The position numbers were made by a program, and so were the translations under genes. A stretch of 64,000 nt of DNA from Eutypa lata (lineage: Eukaryota > Ascomycota > Sordariomycetes > Xylariales > Diatrypaceae), in assembly GCA_022661535.1 (NCBI GenBank), contig JAKULF010000007.1, positions 992,001 through 1,056,000 of the forward strand, written 5' to 3'. Positions 46,259-57,383 of this stretch are shown piece by piece; position 1 is the stretch's first letter; every line of letters starts with the position of its first letter. Below the pieces are notes generated by a model. It did not search any database and was not told the origin of the DNA. It saw only the letters and a program-made list of their open reading frames with translations.

Positions 46259-46572
46259 ATCGCGGGGAAGGGTTGCGAGCTCCTGAGAAGCCGTCCAGGA
46301 AATAGCAATATATACTTACCCCGTAGGAATTAGAAGAACATGCTAATCATGATTTAAGACGCTATTCTGTGATTTGCCTAGTAAGTATTGCTAATGTTCC
46401 TTTGCGCGTTTTCCTCTCAAGCTCCAGGTGGGCCCCTTTGGGGTAATAGAGGGGAAACGATAGGGAAGAAAAGCGCAAGCCTATCATCTCTTCGACAAGA
46501 AATATCGCCAAGAGATAGACTTATGTTCGATGACTCTTATCTCAAAGCAGTATATCCCTGCTTCCAGCTTAA

Positions 46573-46616
46573 GTAACGCAACGCAGCTGGCCGGCTAGTG
46601 CAGTGCCTTACTTGCT
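46573..46616 (+). repeat. Repeat copy 1 (ACGCAACGCA type)
   Basis: About 34 aligned bases beginning GTAACGCAACGCA match copy 2 at 47466 with roughly five mismatches, in direct orientation, including a shared GTGCAGTGC block. It may mark the left edge of an uncharacterised element. Confidence 0.5.
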
Positions 46617-47173
46617 AGCCTAATGTAGGTGATGATGCAGAGAAGCTATTTCACCTTAGACCGCAGAACGGATACTCTCCTTTTTGCAGTTTATTCGTGA
46701 TATATATTCCGGTTTGCAGGGTCTGGCCGACCAAGAACCAGAGCCTTATTTAGGGCCGTGGCCTATCATAGGAGGAGAGTGCACATACCCAATCGGAAGG
46801 GGAAATTGTCAACACTATTAACACGACCACTCCTACCCGTGTTACGGGCGGTCCTTAAGACAAGGAAATGGCAATGGTCTAGGATGCATTTTACGCAGAA
46901 ACTAATGATCCCGTATGAAACTGAAGAATCTTCACTTTGTGACATGCGACCTTAGTCTGCAACGCATCTGGTATAGACCGGTTTTGACGTCACTCGATCG
47001 TTGGAATTCTCTCGTCGCCGTTTTGTAGATGAAACCTACACCATCACCATCACCGTAGCGAATAACTGCCAAATATGCCCAAAGCGCGGGAACCAATGAC
47101 ACCGTCTGTTGGTTATATTTGATTAGCTTGGCTGGCAGGCTGGCAAGTCACTGCACGAGGTGCACGGCGTGTC

Positions 47174-47241
47174 CACGAATTCGTGTACACGGCCTATGCA
47201 ACGCATTGCATCGAAGGTCGTCCACGGTGTGCACCGTGGAC
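47174..47241. repeat. Two adjacent perfect or near-perfect palindromes
   Basis: The 12-base CACGAATTCGTG (47174-47185) is a perfect palindrome with extra pairing in its flanks. The 22-base inverted repeat at 47220-47241 has ten-base arms (GTCCACGGTG) separated by two bases. Both lie in an otherwise non-coding block. Confidence 0.75.
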
Positions 47242-47465
47242 ACCGAATGTGGCTTGACAGCCCACTGTTAGTGAATACTACATATTTGTATGCGAGTACT
47301 AACAATAGCGGTATACGTGGCGGCGTATATGGCTCGGACGCCTTTGCCCTTGGCCAAAACACCAAAAATAGAACTCACGATATCCACTTTAGCCCTAGTT
47401 ATCACCCTTATCACCCTTATCACCTTTATGCAACGCACTAAATCTGGGGTGCCGGTGTATCATAA

Positions 47466-47519
47466 GTCACGCAACGCACGTGGCTGGCTCGTGCAGTGCG
47501 TTGCGTAGTGCCTCTTGCT
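47466..47519 (+). repeat. Repeat copy 2 with perfect 11-bp hairpin arms
   Basis: Related to copy 1. It contains arms ACGCAACGCAC (47469-47479) and GTGCGTTGCGT (47496-47506), exact inverted repeats separated by 16 bases. The outer right arm is also the inverse of the left end of copy 1. Confidence 0.55.
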
Positions 47520-47954
47520 TGATCAGAATCGGCGCTCGCGTTATGCGAGGCCGAAAGATCGCCCAGTGGCCAACGGAGAAACGGTCGGCCCCACGGTCGC
47601 TAACGAAAGAGCGATACTCAAGAGCCATGGACGAATTTGCTTGGACTGCTGGGTACCAAGATCTATGGATTATAAATCTAGATCTTGCCCCTGCAACTCT
47701 AGACAATACGAGATCTCCAGGGCTGCGTGATGGATCTAAGGTTAGTGCTAAGTGGAATCAAAATCCACATCCAACAACAGTGGAGTGGCTCTCGTCATGT
47801 ACCGGCGCTCCCGGCTACGGGACCGAACCGTTCAGCTCCACTGTAAGGAGACGACGTCTACCAGCACGACCGGAACACCTTTCGACTAATATTCAGTCTA
47901 AGAGCCATGGAACTAGAACAACGACGAGGTCGCTTTTAGCAGTCTGCCCGCCGA

Positions 47955-47960
47955 TATAAA
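47955..47960 (+). promoter_or_regulatory. TATA box of the CocE/S15-type hydrolase gene
   Basis: TATAAA lies about 110 bases upstream of the ATG at 48067, followed by an AT-rich leader and a poly-A tract just before the start. Confidence 0.55.
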
Positions 47961-48066
47961 AGCCCAGGCATCTGCAGCGGAGGTTGGAATGGAAATGAAT
48001 ATAGTTATACTTCACTTCTTCTAGTTACATAGTTATAAAAAAAAAACCAACCGGTAGACTCTAGCG

Positions 48067-50013
48067 ATGTCTCATCAGCTTGAAACTGTTCCAGTCGAAT
48101 TCGCAGGCCGTGCAGCGGAAAACCGGCCGAAGACAGATCAGTGGAGTGTGCAGAGCGGTTCTGAGACGCTTCACCACGGATCTGTTATTAGGAACGGATC
48201 CCTCCCGCTGCCATGCGACATCCTTTGGGAGAAGCACATCCCCGTAACCCTTAGAGATGGTGTCACGGTCTACGTCGATGTTTTCCGGCCCCCTAAAGCT
48301 GTGCTTGGCTCGGTTCCCGCCATTATCAGCGGTGGTCCTTACGGCAAGAATGGTGGCTATTTCACTGATTTAACCGACAACGCCCCGTTCCGATTTGGGA
48401 TCCCGCAGAAGACAGTGAGTGGGTTGGAAAAGTTCGAGGGTCTGGACCCGGCGTACTGGGTCTTCCATGGTTACGCTATCGTCCATACTGGTGAGTCCTG
48501 AGATCATCATTAGATGTTCAGTATATTCAACATGGAACAGATCCCCGCGGCGTGCAATGGTCTGAAGGGGATATGGTGATGACTAGCAAGCAGGATGGCG
48601 AGGATAACTACGATATCATCGAGTGGATCGCATCTCAGCCATGGTGCAATAAGCGGTAAGCAGGAAACTATCACGAGAACTCAGTTACCCGATCCGTATT
48701 ATAACTAATGCAACGTTTCACACAGCGTGTCCATGGCCGGTAACTCGTGGCTCTCCCAGACTCAGTGGTTTGCGGCGGCTGAGAAACCCCCACACCTGAC
48801 TTGCATCGCGCCAGCTGAGGGCTGGACGGACTTCTATAATGACACGCTCTGTTGTGGTGGTATCCCGTACTCTGCCATGTGGGAATGGATCTCCATGAAA
48901 GCTACTCGAGGTCTAGGCAGGGTTGAAGACTTCGGTGCCATGGCCGCCAAATACCCCCTATGGAGCCAATGCTGGGAGGACCACAAGGCAAAACTTGCCA
49001 ATATCGATATACCCATCTATGTGGTGGCCAGTTGGACGAGTGTGCTACATGCCGGCGGCACATTCCATGGATGGCTCGGAGTCTCCAGTAAGAACAAATG
49101 GCTGCGTGTGCACAACAGCAACGAGTGGCCCGGTATGTAACCCGTGAAGATCGTAATGGCCTTTAATAATCATGGCTTCTCAGATCTATATAAAACGGAA
49201 AACGTCCAGGATTGGAAGAAGTTCTTCGATCATTACCTCAAGGGCGTGAACAACGACTGGGAATTCACCCCCAAAGCGCGCCTTTGTATCCTCAACGCCG
49301 GCGGTCAAGATATAATCAACAGGCCTGAAGCAGACTTCCCGCTCGCACGCCAGCAGACCAGGCTTCTTCATCTCGATGCTGCCTCTAAGACACTCTCATG
49401 GGACATCCCCGTGTCATCCGAGAGTTCGATCCACTTGGACTCCAAGACTGAAGAAGTTCTATTCACGTACACTTTCCCCAAGCGGATCGAACTCACGGGC
49501 TACTTTGCTCTCAACCTCTATATCGAAGCACCAGGTGCCGAAGACGCCGATATTTTCTGCGTCTGGGACAAGCTCTCTGCCGAGGGCACCGTCCTGAAGC
49601 ACCTAGACATCGACCCTGGCTACCTGCAAGAGGACCCCGAAGCAGAGCGCCAGAAGGTCCTCGGTAACCCCCATCTACCCTTTGGTCCCTTATTTCTCTC
49701 CAGAGGCAGCCATGGTCGCCTCCGTGCCAGCCACCGGGAGCTATCCGATCAAGCGACACTGCACGACCCGCGGTACACCCATCGAACATCCCAACCTTTG
49801 ATGGAAGGGGAAATCGTTAAACTGCAAATTGAGATGCGGCCTTTCGGTGTGATTTTCGAGGCCGGGCAGAGCCTGCAGCTGACAATCGCCGGGCACAACG
49901 TGCTCGGTGAATTGCCATTCTTGCCGCCGATGCCGACAGTCAACAAGGGCGACATTGTCATCCGCACGGGAGGGAAGTACGATAGCGCTCTGGTTGTTCC
50001 GTTGGTGGAATAG
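48067..50013 (+). CDS. CocE/NonD-family alpha/beta hydrolase (S15 type)
   Basis: Four exons, 48067-48490, 48541-48655, 48726-49132 and 49184-50013, give 591 residues with all phases matching. The N-terminal alpha/beta-hydrolase part shows HIPVTLRDGVTVYVDVFRP, the oxyanion region SGGPYGKNGGYF, HTDPRGVQWSEGD spanning the first intron, and the nucleophile motif MAGNSWLSQTQWF (GxSxL type) after the second. A helical cap follows (AEGWTDFYNDTLCCGG). The C-terminal ~200 residues are the jelly-roll domain of X-Pro dipeptidyl-peptidase-like proteins (RIELTGYFALNLYIEAPGA, then GQSLQLTIAGHN). The family hydrolyses esters, amides or X-Pro peptides. The canonical Asp segment here reads VVASWTSVLHAGG, so the charge relay should be checked. 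No signal peptide is seen. Confidence 0.87.
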
Positions 50014-50515
50014 CAGGTTCAGGGCCGCATGGCTTCATATCGGTAGATCTTGTTTTCCTTTATTGTACTTCGTAGACATTTGCCAATTGATGGTAATCGA
50101 TTCTATTAAGACTAAATCCCTCCTATTCGCCAGGGTCCGGTTTCTGTATGTCACTTGCACATTGGCGGTAACTCTGTCGCTTGTATAATCACATAGGATC
50201 AACATAAATGAACTCACGACGCCCGAATGAAGACATATTCGTTTTATCGTTTAAACAATGAGATATGAAATACCGTATATTAAAGTATCAAGTCCAGGCC
50301 AAAGAGATTAATATTAGTCTCAGATATTAAGTGAGCCTGTTGCCAAAACCTGCAGCCGGAAATCCCACCAACTTCCCCCTTTCGCCTCATACCACAACCA
50401 TGTACGGTATATATTATAAAGGAGTGCTCTCTGCCCCAACCCACCATCAAAGAATTGCCAGTAAGAGTCTACAAGAGCGAGAAAACGCCCAAGCTAAAAG
50501 CCATAGCTAGAATAT
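50014..50515. other. Convergent spacer
   Basis: Between the 3' ends of the hydrolase and But2-type genes. No coding signal. Confidence 0.5.
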
Positions 50516-51130
50516 TCAATAAGAGATATACGCCCCAGAAACCGACGGCTCCCACTCCACATCAACATCATCATAAACGCCGACGAGCTCGAACGCCTCA
50601 ATCGTACCAGGGGCCTTGCAAGGTGAGGGCTCCGTCAAATACGTCGTATACGTATCGGTGAAAACAGCCTCACCACCCAGAACAGGCTGAAGCCGCCCCA
50701 TGTGGACATTGCGTTGGTTGCCGGGACTCCAGCCGGAGGTACATCCCGGAGCAGGGGCCAGGCTCGAGAATAGGTCGAGAAGACCGCCGTGGTCACCCGT
50801 TAAGATGTCGGTGACCTCGAGCCGGAACCCGAATTGGCATAGCTGGCCGGCTGAGGCCGCCGGATACTCGAAGGTCAGCAGCGTCGTGGTGTCGTGGTCG
50901 TAGTTGGAGGTCGATTTCGTCACGCGGTTCGTGCTGGGGCTGCATTCTATGGCGCCTGTTCCGACATCGTAGTTGTACGTCGCTTTGGGGTAGAAGGATC
51001 CGGTGGTGGTGATGGGGGTGGTGGTGTTTTCGCCGCTGCCGCCACCACATTCGTCACGCTTGCTCATCATGGGCCAGGCGAGGACTAAGGTTACGCTGAA
51101 AGCGAATGTGATTATGGTTTTAGAGAGCAT
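50516..51130 (-). CDS. Small secreted But2-domain protein
   Basis: An intronless 204-residue protein. A signal peptide covers residues 1-18 (MLSKTIITFAFSVTLVLA), and a short KR site (SKRDE) follows that could be a Kex2 cleavage point. The mature protein resembles the But2 C-terminal domain (LTFEYPAASAGQLCQFGFR, FSSLAPAPGCTSGWSPGNQR, and GTIEAFELVGVYDDVDV). Four Cys residues may form disulfides. It is a free-standing version of the domain that ends the 530-residue protein at 4547-6139, without the Ser/Thr-rich linker. The function of the family is unknown; extracellular location is inferred. Confidence 0.8.
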   Translation of the reverse strand: MLSKTIITFAFSVTLVLAWPMMSKRDECGGGSGENTTTPITTTGSFYPKATYNYDVGTGAIECSPSTNRVTKSTSNYDHDTTTLLTFEYPAASAGQLCQFGFRLEVTDILTGDHGGLLDLFSSLAPAPGCTSGWSPGNQRNVHMGRLQPVLGGEAVFTDTYTTYLTEPSPCKAPGTIEAFELVGVYDDVDVEWEPSVSGAYISY

Positions 51131-52424
51131 TTTGAGTTGATAGAGAGCTTGGTACGTGTGAGGAATGGGTGGTTGACTGTCTGTTGCTGGGTTGATAAAA
51201 TTTCACAAGTGTGCAGAGCGAGGGACTCGAGGAAATTTGGAGGCGAGGGGAGTGAATGTGTAATAGGCGGAAGAAGCTGTTTTGCACTGGAAATTGTTTG
51301 TGACGCTGGTAAGGAAAAGGAGTCTACAAGTGCGTCGAGAACTACTCTTATATATTGAGCGGAAGAAGCCCCACGAGCAAGAGTCCTAGGCCTGGCCGTC
51401 ATCAGAGCTGTGATATACCAATGCGGTAACGAGTGTTTACCCGAATTCAGAGTCAGTGGAAGCCCGACGATGCATCTAGACAGACAGTCGAGGCACGGCT
51501 TCGGCTCGCAGGTAAGTCTTCGCAACACACCGACTAACGAACCACACCGGACGGTTGGAGTTTACGCCAAGTCAGGATATCATCGTCTATGCTATCTATG
51601 AGACATTGCAAGGCTGTAAAGCTACTGACTATCACTCGATATGCTGGGTGATATTTTAGTGTACTCACAAAGTGCCGATTTCTAAGCTGAATTTGGAGGC
51701 GTGCTCTGAGGCTGGAGTGCTGGGCCAATAAACTCCGGGGTATAACTGCACAAGATGTCTTGAGCCTTTTAGGGTTCCAGAGATGGCTTTAATAATCTGT
51801 TGGGGTTTTTGCAGCTGGACGCCCATATCTCGTAATGCAATGGAGGCTGTGCAGGTAGGTATTCCCCTCACTTCTCAGAAGCCCGGATGTAAGGCTTAAG
51901 AGGCGGCAAATGAGAGCAATTCTGGGCGATATTTAGCTTCATGAACTGGTCTACAAGATGCATTCGCTTTAGGACTGTATCTATAACTCAGCTACTAAAG
52001 GTCTACCGGAACTTCCTACAACCCTCATCGTTATGGAAGGTATTAATAGTATATATTCTATTAGAAATGGGAGGCAAGGCCGTGAACAAGCCATGACAGG
52101 TCTAGCTGCCTTCCACAGAAGCAAATTCCATATTTCGTGGTTCAGCTGTCAAAATTTATACGTAATAGTAGTCCTCCATTAAAGCCGATTCGAAATTGAG
52201 TACCTGCAACGTGATTACGACGGCGTGAAGTGGCAATCTCTTTCCTGTTTGTTGATCAAACCTGACTGGCCCGGATGGTTGCTTGGTAGATGTAGGTCCC
52301 CTTTAGTAACGGACAGTTATGCTCGACTATACGTTGCAGGCTGCTAGATATAGATAACCAAGTTTTTCAATGCGGATACTTAACTGGTTACCGTAACACA
52401 GCATTAAACTCGAGTTATAGTCTT
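51131..52424. other. Intergenic, 1.3 kb
   Basis: No gene. A 138-codon minus-strand frame at 51112-51528 overlaps the leader of the But2-type gene and has no domain, so it is not called. A TATA-like CTTATATA (minus-strand TATATAAG, 51347-51354) may serve the But2-type gene. Confidence 0.45.
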
Positions 52425-53567
52425 TTACGTATTGAATTGAAGCGACAAGCTCGCACTGCCTAACTGATCCATGATCCTGCCTTCGGCCTCCTCCACCTCT
52501 TCACGAACATAACCTTGGAGATCTAACTTTAGCCCGTAGTACTCATCTTCTATCTTGGCGCCTATATCCTCCGTCATGTCCTTCCGTTGATGCGATATAT
52601 TCTCATCTACGTAGTCCATGACACGAGTCTCCAAGTCTTGGATCTGCTTTGTTACGTCACGTCTCAGATCACTAAGTCTATTATCTATCATTTGCGCACA
52701 TATATCTTCGATATACTTCCGATCCAAGCTTCGAATAGGTTCAGGACTGCTAAGTCGCCGTCTTTTGAGACTAGGTTCTACTACATGCATTAGTTAGCTA
52801 GCATCAACATATAGGACAGATGTAGGCTTACCTGGAGGTTGGGTCCTGGGAGGAAGCTCGTCATATGATGGAGGATTCTCCGCAGGGATGTCGAGTGCAG
52901 GACCTCGTTCCTGACTGACAACAGCAGCAGTAGAATCACCCAGACTACCACCTTCAATGACTCTCCCTCCGATACCGGCATAGAGACTAGTCGTATTACT
53001 ATGGGCAGCTAGAGAGCTTAATCCATCGCGGGAGGCCGCTTCGCAAAGTGAAAGAAGTCGCTGCCGTGACAAGGTCCTACAGGGTATACTGGAATAGACA
53101 GCAAAGGTAGTTTGCTTGGCTAGCGCTCGCAGAGAGTCTAGTAGATCACCAGACGGCTGATTTCGAGGAGCAAGAGAATCCTTGGGTACAACTAAAGCTG
53201 GGGCTCTGTTCAATTCGAAGCGCAGGCAGATTGCATCGGCGCCAAGCGTCTTAGCTTCTGCCGCATTGGGTGATTCATCTAGTGCGACAGCTCGTATACG
53301 CTCGGGATGAATGAATAGGAAGACGTTGGTTTTGCGGGAGCGCGGGTGTGCTTTGAGGGCAACGGCCGCGCGCAATTTGAAAAAGGCTTTGTTGGAGCGC
53401 ACATTGTAATGTAGGTCCAAGTTTAGCTGCGACAGAGACTGTTGTTGGCCGTTGGAGTCTTGCCATGACACGACAGCCGGCTGCGCTGTGACATCTATAT
53501 CGGAATTCGAGGTCCAGGTCGGGGTGATATCCGGGCCTGCATCGGGATCGGATGCGGTTGACGACAT
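52425..53567 (-). CDS. Uncharacterised protein with PPSY motif and C-terminal coiled coil
   Basis: Two exons, 52832-53567 and 52425-52780, give 363 residues. I do not recognise a named family; the architecture resembles conserved hypothetical proteins of filamentous ascomycetes. Residues 1-170 are beta/alpha-rich with no signal peptide (LNLDLHYNVRSNKAFFKLR, then KTNVFLFIHPERIRAV). A low-complexity segment carries PPSYDELPP, a PY-type ligand for WW domains such as those of Rsp5 ubiquitin ligases. The splice rejoins a basic stretch, KRRRLSSPEP, a possible nuclear localisation signal. The final ~100 residues form a charged coiled coil (RKYIEDICAQMIDNRL, then DLETRVMDYVDENI). The intron is only 51 nt. 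A nuclear or ubiquitin-linked role is a guess. Confidence 0.72.
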
Positions 53568-55270
53568 TACATCATATCACCTACAAAGAGTTAGCAGATA
53601 TATTAAGCACTCAACAAGTAACTAGTTAGTCAAAGTATTAAAAAGTGTAACCCTCTGTCATCACCAGTAGTGGTGCAGAGAATCCCACCCTCCCAGGCTT
53701 CTGGTGACAGAGCAGCCTTGACTCCGGGGTTGGATTGATGATGGAAACGGTGGAATGGGGAGATAAGACAGAAAGGAAGGGAAGGGCATCGTCCCCGCAC
53801 GCTCCAGCCCAGCCACACCGATCGAGACGACAACGGTCATCGCAGACAGGCAGCCGAATGAAATTCGACCCCTTGCCAAAACCCCGGGTCTTCCATTAGC
53901 CGTAGATAATGGGTAGAAGCCAGTAAAGATGGTTTTGGTTGCGAATGACCGCTCGTACTCGACGCGTGGCCTTGAGCGGGCGTGCGCGATCACCCGCGGG
54001 TTTGCGGATACCTTTGGGCCGAGCCTTTGGATGCGAAAGTGATGATGCATCGAGAAGGCGATGAAGGCTTAGGATGAGGATGTCGTCAATCGTATGTGAT
54101 GAACGAGTGTGGATGTTGTAGGTTAAACAATCAAATGCAGACAGACGTTGGGGAATCCTTGGTCAAATGAAAGTCGCGTCATCACGTGGTTCTTAAGTGG
54201 GGTTGAAAAGTCCGGTGGCTGGGCGGACGTGCACGGTTGCCTGTTAGTTACTATGGTCTGTGCGCAATACTGTCCGTTGTAGGCATGTATTCCTTAAATA
54301 AATATTTACTTATCCAAGAGTTCAAAGCTGTAACTTTTATATTAATGTACCGTATTAAAATGGTTGTATACTTATATACTTAGTATTACCCAAATAGTGT
54401 CACTTTTCAGTACGAATTTAGTGTCGAAGTGTGAGAACAATTACTAGGTCCCTTAATTCCTTACCTTCCTTGGCTTCCTGTAACCTCCGTTGGTTTTAAT
54501 GATACGATGCGCTTTTACTTGGAATCCCTAAAACCTTGTCTCAATTATGCATCCAACTTATACACAACGAAATTGTTTTCTCCTTATTTACTAGTCTCCT
54601 CGGTCCTTTACAAACTCACTTCAATATGATTACCCGTATTGAAAAGTCACCATGATAGTTGGTGACTTCAGAGGGAACTATTTTGCGTCTTCCCCTTGAC
54701 AAACGGGGAAGTAACCATAGATTGTGTTAGCCGGCGAGGAAGGCTTGGATGAACGGGGAATAACGTGCAGAAATCGACAGCAATTGATAGTAACCCGACG
54801 GGAGGTGGCCGAACCCGTCGGGTAGAATACGGCAAGAGGGTAATGGCGGATGAGTTACACCACATACTCACCACATGAAATGACTTACTCAAACCTAATA
54901 TGTGACAACTGATAGAAGTAAGATGAGAATGAGACTTCTTTTGCCAAGGTTTGCCCCGGAAGATGAGAGATCAGTTCAACTGATATATATAAAAGATGGC
55001 AATATCACAGCTAAGTGTTAATCTAAGTGTTAATACAGAAGAAACGGGCTTTCAAATCTCCTCCAGCTCTGAACGTTTCAATTTTTCTGAAGAGCAGTAT
55101 TCATTTCATTGCAATCTAATACCATCTAAGTTATTGACATAATCACTTTGTATGAAGACTCTGTTGACTTGTTCACTAGTCTTCGACTATCATAACAACA
55201 CCTATTGCGTCAGGCGGCCCATCTAAGAGCGGAGCTTGGAAGTTTTATCTCAACTACTAAAAGTGTTATC
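53568..55270. other. Divergent intergenic region, 1.7 kb
   Basis: No gene is supported. A 129-codon minus-strand frame (53661-54050) has a random composition. The stretch 54280-54620 is strongly AT-rich. The region contains promoters for both flanking genes. Confidence 0.45.
54984..54994 (+). promoter_or_regulatory. Possible TATA element of the exonuclease gene
   Basis: TATATATAAAA, about 280 bases before the ATG at 55271. The long distance implies an extended 5' UTR, so the call is tentative. Confidence 0.35.
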
Positions 55271-56032
55271 ATGGACGTTACTACAGGAAACGACGGACTT
55301 GTCGACACGACAGCAGCTATTGCAGAAATAGTCGACTCCTTAGACGGGCTGCCAACTTTTCCCCCATCTCTCTACATTGACCTTGAGGGTGAGAATCTCT
55401 CGCGACATGGGACTCTGGATATCCTCCAACTACATGTTCTCCCCAGTGACCGAACCTACCTGATTGACATCAAGGTACTTCGCCACAATGCTTTCAGCAC
55501 TCCCGGAACTTGCGGGTTTACCTTTAAGGACCTGTTAGAATCCCCAGACATTCCGAAGGTCTTCTTTGACGTCCGTAGCGACTCGGATGCCCTTTACAGC
55601 CATTTTCAGATCAAGCTCGCCGGTGTACAGGACCTGCAACTCATGGAACTCGCAAAGCGGCCATTAGGTCGCAAGAGGCTTGTCTCTGGTCTAGGAAAGT
55701 GCATCGAATACCACGCGTCCTTGACCCTGCTTGAGAAGGTCGCGTGGAAAGCCGACAAAGCGAAGGGCATCAGCCTGTTCGACCCTAAACGCGGCGGAAG
55801 CTACAAAGTCTTCAGTGAACGTCCCCTCCGGCAGGACATAAAAGAATATTGTATCCAAGACACGAAGTATCTTCCTCATCTTTGGGCTATCTACGACAAG
55901 AAACTTACGCCAGCTTGGAAGATCAGAGTATGTGAGGCTACGAAGGCCCGGGTAGCGGAGTCTCAGGCGCCGAACTTTAATCCGGTCGGAAGACATATGT
56001 CTCTAGTACCAACGAGCTGGCAAAGGCTGTGA
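55271..56032 (+). CDS. DEDDy-type 3'-5' exonuclease domain protein
   Basis: A 253-residue intronless protein. The RNase D/DnaQ-like fold shows the Exo I motif YIDLEGENLSRHG (D-x-E), Exo II in KVFFDVRSDSDALYSHF (catalytic Asp), and Exo III in EYCIQDTKYLPHLW, where Tyr-x3-Asp makes it the DEDDy type. Two metal ions would bind these acids. Domain boundaries match proteins that are essentially only an exonuclease domain; in this group some are active RNases and others structural relatives. The ATG at 55271 is chosen because the frame is open farther upstream only through a non-ATG start. No targeting signal is seen. Confidence 0.86.
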   Translation: MDVTTGNDGLVDTTAAIAEIVDSLDGLPTFPPSLYIDLEGENLSRHGTLDILQLHVLPSDRTYLIDIKVLRHNAFSTPGTCGFTFKDLLESPDIPKVFFDVRSDSDALYSHFQIKLAGVQDLQLMELAKRPLGRKRLVSGLGKCIEYHASLTLLEKVAWKADKAKGISLFDPKRGGSYKVFSERPLRQDIKEYCIQDTKYLPHLWAIYDKKLTPAWKIRVCEATKARVAESQAPNFNPVGRHMSLVPTSWQRL

Positions 56033-56533
56033 TATCTTCGATGTATTTTCCTTGTCCTTTTAAGTTGGTTGCTTTTTTCCCCGTTTGATTCGAAGTCTTG
56101 TTGTGAGGTATTTAAATGGTTGAATTGTTGATTCTCCGGTTTGTGGACTATCAAAACTGGTGGGATTGTGCCATGGCTCGTCTGAATCGATATCTGGTAG
56201 GGTTATAAGTCTGTTTGTATTTCTAGTTTAAATAAAAAAAATCACGTCTTGATATTCTTAAGGGTGTTTTGATGCTGCAGCATAATTACATGAAGGTTGT
56301 TTTATGTCCCTCCCCCAATCAGCGTTCACAATTGAGTGGCGTATCACTAGGGTTGTAATCCTAGTACCTAGACCGGCATGGAAAGCAACGCTGTGCCCGC
56401 TAAATGCGGCGGTGTATTCCGGATTCTATATATAGTTTGCGACGACACACTTCCCACATCCTGATACTGGAAGAACCCGCAAAGTGGTCCCCATCGTATC
56501 GACCACTTTCCCCCCAAAACAATCAGATCTCAG
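56033..56533. other. Intergenic, 500 bases
   Basis: Spacer between two plus-strand genes, partly AT-rich. No further features. Confidence 0.45.
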
Positions 56534-57091
56534 ATGTCAGATGGAATCTCCTCATCGCCGCTTGGTACTACTACGAGAGAGTGGATGTTCCTCGGTCTCC
56601 CAACAGAGATACGCGACCAAATCTACTCGCTCCTCATAATCGAGCCACCAAGGCTGCTGAGGCGCCATCGCCCCTCGTGCTCGTTTTCCCACGTGCAGCC
56701 TGGCTGGGGATACGATTTCAATGAGAACCCGGCGTGGCTTCCATTGAAGCGATGCGATTGCGCAAAACGGCAGAACCTGGGGATACTTCTCGTCAATAGA
56801 TGTGTCCAAGCCGATGCCGCCAGAGCCTTTTGGAGCCTCAACGTGTTCTCCTTCAATGGGACGGGGCAATTCGTGAGGGATGTGGGTCTCAACCTTAGGT
56901 CGGAATACCGCAGTTTCATTCGGCATGTGGTGATCTACGATAAGAGGCAGGATTTTCGCAGCAAAGACGAGTTTGCTATGGTCCACAGACCAAACCTCGA
57001 TAGAATCATTTCTAGCCACGTGTGGGAAGTCATCGTCAGTTGCGACTCACTCGAAACACTGTATATTCGACCCGAGTTGATGATGTGGTAA
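56534..57091 (+). CDS. 2EXR/F-box-like fungal protein, possibly incomplete
   Basis: A 185-residue frame opening with FLGLPTEIRDQIYSLLI, the signature of the fungal 2EXR and F-box-like hypothetical proteins that are strongly expanded in this group. The middle part holds RQNLGILLVNRCVQADAARAFWSLNVFSF, the usual continuation of these families (L.vnrqi..Ea..vfw..n.f.f). The frame ends at LMMW shortly after VSCDSLETLYI. Family members are generally longer, so a downstream exon may exist or the protein is truncated. If F-box-like, it could be a ubiquitin-ligase adaptor; the family has little functional data. Confidence 0.6.
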   Translation: MSDGISSSPLGTTTREWMFLGLPTEIRDQIYSLLIIEPPRLLRRHRPSCSFSHVQPGWGYDFNENPAWLPLKRCDCAKRQNLGILLVNRCVQADAARAFWSLNVFSFNGTGQFVRDVGLNLRSEYRSFIRHVVIYDKRQDFRSKDEFAMVHRPNLDRIISSHVWEVIVSCDSLETLYIRPELMMW

Positions 57092-57383
57092 TTAGGTACT
57101 TGGCCAAACAACATACACGTGGACGCGGATCCGGCCCTTCTGAGTCATGTCGGGTTATGATGACTCCTCTGTTGTGTGATGCAGAGGGACTTGTGGGTAT
57201 CGCCGCCAGAATAGAGTAAATGAGAGGAAGACTGCGTTGCTTGGGCTCCGAGACTACGTTAGGCCTGGGTGGGCTTTGCGTAGACAGTCACACTTAGCCA
57301 GATAATCAACTGAATACTTTTGATCAACGATAGCCTTTGAATATTACATATAGTAGAGTACCTCTACTCATATATTATATCCA

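Larger units (their letters stand above)
46259..48066. other. Intergenic region rich in palindromes and CAACGCA motifs
   Basis: No gene is supported. CAACGCA-type motifs recur at about 46578, 47199, 47431, 47472 and (reverse) 47499. Several palindromes lie between 47170 and 47245. The outer motifs are annotated separately as related repeats. The right end has a TATA box for the hydrolase gene and a poly-A tract before its start. Confidence 0.5.

Noticed and set aside
51112..51528. 138-codon minus-strand frame upstream of the small But2 gene
   Set aside because: Overlaps the leader of that gene and shows no family resemblance; most likely 5' UTR.
53661..54050. 129-codon minus-strand frame
   Set aside because: No domain, odd composition, lies in a promoter region between divergent genes.
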